Under the pieces are notes generated by a model that did not search any database, had not been told where the DNA came from, and saw nothing but the letters and a program-made list of their open reading frames with translations. A stretch of 19,163 bases of DNA, taken from contig DGKJ01000062.1 in NCBI GenBank assembly GCA_002387735.1, positions 1 through 19,163 on the forward strand, in the 5' to 3' direction. The position numbers were made by a program, and so were the translations under genes. This document shows positions 15,388 through 19,163 of the stretch, piece after piece. Each line of letters starts with the position of its first letter. Within the stretch, counting starts at the first letter, position 1. This stretch comes from Bacteriovoracaceae bacterium UBA4573 (GTDB lineage: Bacteria > Bdellovibrionota > UBA1018 > UBA923).

Positions 15388-16248
15388 ATGTGCAGATCAA
15401 TTCTTGTGTTAATAGTAGTTTTATTATCGTTTAATTCGGCCGCAGGTTTTGCCGAAGGAACTCAGGCGAAGGTCCGGCTCGCTGAATTGCGAGCCGACAT
15501 TCGAGTAGCGCTCGATTCCTGTACGACTTTTTTTCGCAGAGATTACACCACGGAGGTCGGATGTCATGAAAGGGCGTTTAGCGCTCTACGGAATCAGGTT
15601 CGCACCTTGGACCTTATTGATTTCATCTGCGGGACTTCTTCAAAAAGATCGGAAGACCAAGGTCTGTGTTGGCAATTCGGATTAAATAGCGTCATCGCGG
15701 GTAACCACGAAACGCGCTATCTGCGGTCGAATTTAGCGTCAAAACAGGCGCGTAATTCTTTCGCCGCGGCCGACGAAATAGCGGCGACTTGCCCACTCGA
15801 GGAATTTACTGGTTCGTTTGGCTTGGAATCCGAAGGTCTCAAGAAAATGAATGACTGCCAGAAAGCCGCCCTGAAAAGGCAAAATCGAGATTGGCCGCAG
15901 GCTAGTCGCGCACCGAGCCTGACGGCTGCTTTTAGCGAGGTTTCATGGATATGTAGGGACACCGCGTCTGAGTTTCGAGATCTTTGTTACCAGCTAGGAC
16001 TAAGCAAAATGCTCAAAACCAAGCGGCTCTACGACATTTATGTTTCGACCTGTTCTTCGCGGCAATACGGCGATGAAATAGCCTATTGTTTTCATAGTGT
16101 TGCGACAAAATTAGGTTTTTTCGCTCTTGTGAAAAAGTGTGATGCGGTGGAAGAACCTTTCCCCTACTTGAACTACATAAGCCGCCGGGCCGACTGCTAT
16201 AAAGAAGCCTTCAAGAACCCCGGTGGAGTTGAACTCCCAAGCCAATAA
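15388..16248 (+). CDS. Exported twelve-cysteine protein, function unknown
   Basis: I do not recognise this protein. Starting at the ATG at 15388 (AAAGAGAG upstream, 7-base spacing) it is 286 residues with a clean signal peptide (MCRSILVLIVVLLSFNSAAG, cut near FA/EG at 22). Upstream in-frame ATGs at 15361 and 15364 overlap the glycosyltransferase and would put charged residues before the signal. The mature part has exactly twelve cysteines in six close pairs: 45/59, 81/94, 135/157, 189/200, 222/234 and 251/270. The second cysteine of a pair is often followed by an aromatic residue and then Gly-Leu or Ala-Phe (CWQFGL, CYQLGL, CYKEAF, CHERAF), which suggests a repeated helical hairpin held by disulfides. 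It is the last gene of the LPS block, 4 bases after the GT4 stop, so a periplasmic or surface role is plausible. Confidence 0.75.
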   Translation: MCRSILVLIVVLLSFNSAAGFAEGTQAKVRLAELRADIRVALDSCTTFFRRDYTTEVGCHERAFSALRNQVRTLDLIDFICGTSSKRSEDQGLCWQFGLNSVIAGNHETRYLRSNLASKQARNSFAAADEIAATCPLEEFTGSFGLESEGLKKMNDCQKAALKRQNRDWPQASRAPSLTAAFSEVSWICRDTASEFRDLCYQLGLSKMLKTKRLYDIYVSTCSSRQYGDEIAYCFHSVATKLGFFALVKKCDAVEEPFPYLNYISRRADCYKEAFKNPGGVELPSQ

Positions 16249-16253
16249 TACCT

Positions 16254-16282
16254 TTGATTTTCAACGTGTTACCGGCTATAAA
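16254..16282 (+). promoter_or_regulatory. Candidate sigma-70 promoter of rpsA
   Basis: TTGATT at 16254-16259 and TATAAA at 16277-16282 are separated by 17 bases. They match the consensus at 4 of 6 and 5 of 6 positions. The start point would be near 16289, giving a leader of about 64 bases before the ATG at 16353. The site lies in the only gene-free stretch of notable length, just after the preceding gene ends, and the following gene is normally highly expressed. Confidence 0.65.
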
Positions 16283-16307
16283 GCAAGCCTCTTGGCGAAA
16301 CCAACGA

Positions 16308-16341
16308 CCTCCGCTTTTCTTTAGTTTCTAAAGAACCGAGG
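16308..16341 (+). promoter_or_regulatory. rpsA leader hairpin over the Shine-Dalgarno site
   Basis: TTCTTTAG (16317-16324) and CTAAAGAA (16328-16335) form a perfect 8-bp stem with a TTT loop. Just outside it, CCTC (16308-16311) can pair with GAGG (16338-16341), the likely Shine-Dalgarno sequence of rpsA, across a small internal loop. The structure lies wholly in the predicted leader. It is AT-rich and lacks a following U-run, so it does not look like a terminator. S1 represses its own translation in E. coli, so a similar control is possible here. Confidence 0.45.
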
Positions 16342-16352
16342 CGTCTTTCGCC

Positions 16353-18203
16353 ATGTCGAAAGGAAATCAATTATCAATGGCATTAACTACTAGCAGCACC
16401 GGAGCTGAAAAAAAGAAAGCACGTCCAGAGTCACACGACACGACGAGCTGGATGGACGAATTCGAAGTAGGCGCAGATGAAGCGTCTGAGAATTCTGGAA
16501 CCGGGCAAAACGCAGAAGAATCTTTTGCGAAACTTTATGAACAAAGTCTGCAACAAAGCGACGTTCGCGAAGGCGAAGTCGTAGACGGCGTGGTCGTCAA
16601 CGTTGGACCAGACTTTGTGACTGTAGACATCGGCTATAAGTGCGAAGGCCTTGTGCCGATCGAAGAGTTTAGAAAACCAGATGGCACTACAGAAGTGAAC
16701 GTTGGTGATCAGCTAAGCGTCTATCTTGAGCGAATCGAGAGCGATACTGGCTTTATGCAATTGTCGAAAGACAAAGCGGAAATCATTAAAGCTTGGGATG
16801 AAATTAGCCAAGCTTGTGAAAAAGACCAACTTGTTGAAGGTACCGTTATTGGTAAAGTCAAAGGCGGCTTGAGCGTCGACATCGGCGTTAAAGCGTTCTT
16901 GCCGGGCTCGCAAATTGATGTGAAGCCTGTGAAAAACTTAGATAAGCTCTTGGGCAAGAAATTCAAGTTCAAGATCATTAAGTTTAACAAGAAGCGTGGC
17001 AACATTGTGCTTTCTCGTCGCGCCATCGTGGCTCAAGAAAAAGAGCGCATGAGAGCTGAAACGTTACAGAGCCTTCAAGAAGGTCAAATCGTTACCGGCA
17101 CTGTAAAAAACATTACAGAATACGGTGCGTTTGTGGACCTGGGCGGCATGGACGGTTTGCTCCACATTACGGACATGAGCTGGGGTCGCGTGAAGCACCC
17201 AAGTGAATTGTTCAACGTAGGCGACGAGATTTCGGTGAAAGTACTTAAGTACGATCGCGAAAAAGAACGCATTAGCTTAGGTCTAAAACAAGTGACCACT
17301 AATCCGTGGGAAGAACTCGCAGCTAAAATGAGCGTGGGTGACCGCGTTCGTGGCAAAGTGGTTTCACTTAAAGACTACGGCGCATTCGTCGAATTGGCAG
17401 AAGGCATCGAAGGCCTCATTCACGTAAGTGAAATGAGCTGGAGACGTGATGTGAAACATCCGTCGAAAGTTCTAAACCCAGGTGATGAAGTTGAATGTCA
17501 GGTGCTTGAAATCGATCCACGCAACAAGCGCTTGAGCCTCGGCTTGAAGCAACTTCAGGAAAATCCATGGAGTGCGCTTGAAGCGAAGTATCCTCCAGGT
17601 GCTCAAATCGAAGGCGAAGTGAAATCAGTAACTGATTTCGGCGTTTTCGTTGACATCGGCGAAGGTATCGACGGTCTGGTGCATGTTTCTGACATCGCAT
17701 GGACCAAAAAAGTGGCGCATCCATCTGAACGCTTCAAAAAAGGCGATAAGATTAAGGCCATGGTGCTTTCGATCGACAAAGAAGCTGAAAAATTCAGCCT
17801 CGGTATTAAACAACTCGAGCGTGATCCTTGGGAAAGCGCGCGCACCAAGTATCGTGTTGGTGAAGGCATCGAAGGCCGCGTGACTAAAGTTACAGACTTC
17901 GGCGTGTTCGTCGAACTCGAAGAGGGCATCGAAGGTCTTGTCTACGTTAGTGAGATTTCGGATCAACGCGTAGAAAAACCATCGGATCTCGTGAAGGTGG
18001 GTGACGTGGTACGAGCTGAAGTGATTTCGCTCGACACCAAAGAACGCCGAATTGGCCTTTCGATGAAGAAACTCAAAGTTTCGGAAGAACGAAAAGCCTA
18101 TGAGTCCTATGTGAACCAAGGCGAAAAGAAAACTTCTTTGGGAGATGTGCTCGGAGCTCAGCTCAAGGGCATCTTGAACAAAGGTGAAGGCGACGAAGAA
18201 TAA
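16353..18203 (+). CDS. rpsA: 30S ribosomal protein S1
   Basis: S1 binds mRNA on the small ribosomal subunit and helps initiation. The 616-residue protein has an acidic N-terminal extension of about 70 residues, longer than in E. coli S1 (557 residues in total). Six S1 OB-fold domains follow, starting near residues 72, 160, 244, 329, 416 and 503. Domains 3-6 are the most regular (for example VTDFGVFVDIGEGIDGLVHV and VTDFGVFVELEEGIEGLVYV). Linkers of the form SLGLKQ...NPW separate the later domains. A Lys-rich tail ends in GEGDEE. Two starts are possible: ATG 16353 with GAGG 11 bases upstream, or ATG 16377 with AGGA 12 bases upstream. I keep the first. The gene has its own promoter and terminator. 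Confidence 0.96.
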   Translation: MSKGNQLSMALTTSSTGAEKKKARPESHDTTSWMDEFEVGADEASENSGTGQNAEESFAKLYEQSLQQSDVREGEVVDGVVVNVGPDFVTVDIGYKCEGLVPIEEFRKPDGTTEVNVGDQLSVYLERIESDTGFMQLSKDKAEIIKAWDEISQACEKDQLVEGTVIGKVKGGLSVDIGVKAFLPGSQIDVKPVKNLDKLLGKKFKFKIIKFNKKRGNIVLSRRAIVAQEKERMRAETLQSLQEGQIVTGTVKNITEYGAFVDLGGMDGLLHITDMSWGRVKHPSELFNVGDEISVKVLKYDREKERISLGLKQVTTNPWEELAAKMSVGDRVRGKVVSLKDYGAFVELAEGIEGLIHVSEMSWRRDVKHPSKVLNPGDEVECQVLEIDPRNKRLSLGLKQLQENPWSALEAKYPPGAQIEGEVKSVTDFGVFVDIGEGIDGLVHVSDIAWTKKVAHPSERFKKGDKIKAMVLSIDKEAEKFSLGIKQLERDPWESARTKYRVGEGIEGRVTKVTDFGVFVELEEGIEGLVYVSEISDQRVEKPSDLVKVGDVVRAEVISLDTKERRIGLSMKKLKVSEERKAYESYVNQGEKKTSLGDVLGAQLKGILNKGEGDEE

Positions 18204-18224
18204 TTCGGAGCCTGTTTTATTTCG

Positions 18225-18267
18225 AAGGCCCCTGTCGGCGTAGTGCCAACAGGGGCCTTTTGTTTTT
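18225..18267 (+). terminator. Rho-independent terminator after rpsA
   Basis: AAGGCCCCTGT (18225-18235) pairs perfectly with ACAGGGGCCTT (18249-18259), an 11-bp GC-rich stem. Past one C-A mismatch, GGC/GCC adds three inner pairs around a GTAGT loop. The run TTTTGTTTTT at 18258-18267 follows. It lies 22 bases after the rpsA stop and ends the S1 transcript before the LOG gene. Confidence 0.93.
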
Positions 18268-18290
18268 AGTACTTTAAAAAAGAGGGTTTC

Positions 18291-18866
18291 ATGTCCGTTC
18301 ATCGAATGAACGTTTGTGTTTTTTGTGGATCAAACGCAGGCAAGGTTCCGCTAATCCAACAGGAGTCGGAGATTTTGGCCAAGGGTTTGGTGCAGTTAAA
18401 CTTAGGACTGGTCTATGGTGGCGCTAGCGTTGGGGTGATGGGTTTAATTGCCGACACCGTTTTAAAAAATGGTGGAGCAGTGACTGGGGTGATCCCGGAC
18501 GCTCTTTTCGAAAAGGAAGTAGCACATACCGGCGTACAGGATCTTCGCGTGGTGCGCTCAATGCACGAACGAAAAAAACTAATGTACGACCTCTCGGAGG
18601 TTTTTGTTACTTTACCGGGTGGTTTCGGTACGCTTGATGAACTGTTCGAAGTGTTAACTTGGTGTCAGATTGGAGTTCACAAGAAGGAAATATTTCTTCT
18701 AAATGTGGGCGGTTTTTATGACGGTTTGCTTGCACACTTAGACTCGGCGGTTTCTGCCGGGTTTATTCGAGCAGAACATCGTTCCTACCTACGGGTTGTT
18801 TCCAGTGCGAGTGAACTTCTAGAAAATATTGCCGCGATCGTAGAACGCAAAGCGTTGATCGATTGA
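18291..18866 (+). CDS. LOG-family phosphoribohydrolase
   Basis: This is a member of the LOG (lysine decarboxylase-like, Rossmann fold) family. Characterised members release the base from cytokinin riboside 5'-monophosphates, and many bacterial members hydrolyse nucleotide monophosphates such as AMP. At 191 residues it carries VCVFCGSNAG (8-17), LVYGGASVGVMG (40-51), MHERKKLM (91-98) and the signature PGGFGTLDE (109-117) followed by WCQIGVHKKE. The MHERK arginine and the PGGxGTxxE motif form the active site in the family. GAGGG just upstream favours the ATG at 18291 over the one at 18306, although many relatives begin near the latter. No lysine decarboxylase activity should be inferred. It lies between the rpsA terminator and sppA, and I see no clear promoter of its own. 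Confidence 0.88.
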   Translation: MSVHRMNVCVFCGSNAGKVPLIQQESEILAKGLVQLNLGLVYGGASVGVMGLIADTVLKNGGAVTGVIPDALFEKEVAHTGVQDLRVVRSMHERKKLMYDLSEVFVTLPGGFGTLDELFEVLTWCQIGVHKKEIFLLNVGGFYDGLLAHLDSAVSAGFIRAEHRSYLRVVSSASELLENIAAIVERKALID

Positions 18867-18902
18867 AAAGAGCGCTAACTCTGAGATAATGAGAGGTGAA
18901 CT

Positions 18903-19163
18903 ATGACGAACCAAAAGAATCCTCTCCTAATACTGCTTGGTGTATCGAGTGTTTTTTTTATTCTTTTTTTAATATTTGTCGCGGTTCTCCTATCAAACTC
19001 GGGACTTACTAAAAAAAGTAGCGGTCAGCGCATTTTCGGGAAAACCGACGCGATTGGAATTATTGAACTCAAAGGCGTGATTACTGATTCTAGGCGTTTT
19101 ATCGATGACCTAGAGAATTTTCTCGAAAATACTAACGTAAAAGGAATCGTCGTACGTATAAAC
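18903..19163 (+). CDS. sppA: Signal peptide peptidase SppA-like, N-terminal fragment
   Basis: The gene starts at the ATG at 18903 with AGAGGTG just upstream and runs off the window after 87 codons. The visible part has a short Lys/Asn-containing N-terminus, one transmembrane anchor (about residues 7-31, rich in Leu, Phe, Val and Ile) and a Lys/Ser linker. Then comes the start of the S49 peptidase domain: AIGIIELKGVITDSRRFIDD and NTNVKGIVVRIN. In SppA this last strand is normally followed by SPGG. The catalytic Ser and Lys lie beyond the window. SppA digests released signal peptides and membrane fragments in the inner membrane. The short N-terminal domain fits the small bacillus-type SppA better than the long E. 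coli form, but truncation prevents a firm call. Confidence 0.82.
   Translation, partial: MTNQKNPLLILLGVSSVFFILFLIFVAVLLSNSGLTKKSSGQRIFGKTDAIGIIELKGVITDSRRFIDDLENFLENTNVKGIVVRIN

Noticed and set aside
16225..16237. Inverted repeat GGAGTT-G-AACTCC at the end of the twelve-cysteine gene as a terminator
   Set aside because: The stem is short with almost no loop, lies inside the coding sequence and is not followed by a T-run.
16284..16294. Small inverted repeat CAAG-CCT-CTTG at the predicted rpsA start point
   Set aside because: Four base pairs is too little to distinguish from chance and no known operator is recognisable.
17580..17960. Near-repeated DNA segments within rpsA as a mobile or recombinational repeat
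   Set aside because: They coincide with consecutive S1 domains, which are homologous by ancient domain duplication.
17625..18302. Long open frame on the minus strand opposite rpsA
   Set aside because: It lies opposite the strongly supported S1 gene, and its translation shows no recognisable motif or credible signal. It spans the rpsA terminator and fits a shadow created by the codon bias of rpsA.
18291..18866. Annotation of the LOG-family gene as lysine decarboxylase
   Set aside because: The PGGxGTxxE motif is historically mislabelled. Characterised members are phosphoribohydrolases, and no PLP-binding decarboxylase motif is present.
18863..18890. Possible promoter TTGAAA, 16 bases, GATAAT before sppA
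   Set aside because: Both boxes fit well, but transcription would start near 18897, inside or after the AGAGGTG ribosome site and only a few bases before the ATG. It would give a nearly leaderless mRNA lacking its clear Shine-Dalgarno sequence.

Overview
The window is a chromosomal stretch from a Gram-negative bacterium. It consists almost entirely of outer-membrane biogenesis genes on the + strand, flanked by translation genes. The order trxB-lysS-lolC-lolD-bamA-ompH-lpxD-fabZ-lpxA-lpxB-lpxK-lpxL resembles the arrangement I know from former Deltaproteobacteria. Divergent lipid A enzymes and the rpsA-LOG-sppA group suggest a Bdellovibrionota-like organism, but that placement is inference from gene order and protein style, with no marker-gene comparison. 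I see no mobile element, CRISPR array, tRNA or rRNA.

Layout. 1-92: the C-terminal end of thioredoxin reductase, overlapping lysS (89-1639). 1658-3539: LolC/E-type permease and LolD ATPase of the lipoprotein release machine. 3541-3569: a good candidate internal promoter. 3597-6478: BamA and a Skp/OmpH-like periplasmic chaperone. 6480-11995: LpxD, FabZ, LpxA, LpxB, LpxK and an LpxL/HtrB-type acyltransferase, tightly packed with short overlaps. 12007-15383: a DUF3108 protein, a GT9 heptosyltransferase (WaaF-like) and a GT4 glycosyltransferase. 15388-16248: an exported protein with twelve cysteines that I do not recognise. No convincing terminator is visible from trxB to this point, so the block may be one long operon with at least one internal promoter.

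16254-18267 is a self-contained ribosomal protein S1 unit: a near-consensus promoter, a leader with a hairpin that could cover the Shine-Dalgarno sequence, a six-domain S1 gene and a strong intrinsic terminator. After it come a LOG-family phosphoribohydrolase (18291-18866) and the start of an SppA-type signal peptide peptidase (18903 to the window edge).

Functionally, the central block supplies lipid A assembly from UDP-GlcNAc acylation to the secondary acyl chain, core sugar addition, lipoprotein export and beta-barrel insertion. LpxC, LpxH/LpxI, the Kdo transferase and MsbA are not here. Most of the window is conserved core biology. The most open items are the twelve-cysteine protein, the S1 leader, and substitutions in normally conserved positions of LpxA, LpxB, LpxK, LolD and BamA. 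No gene-free stretch exceeds about 110 bases.
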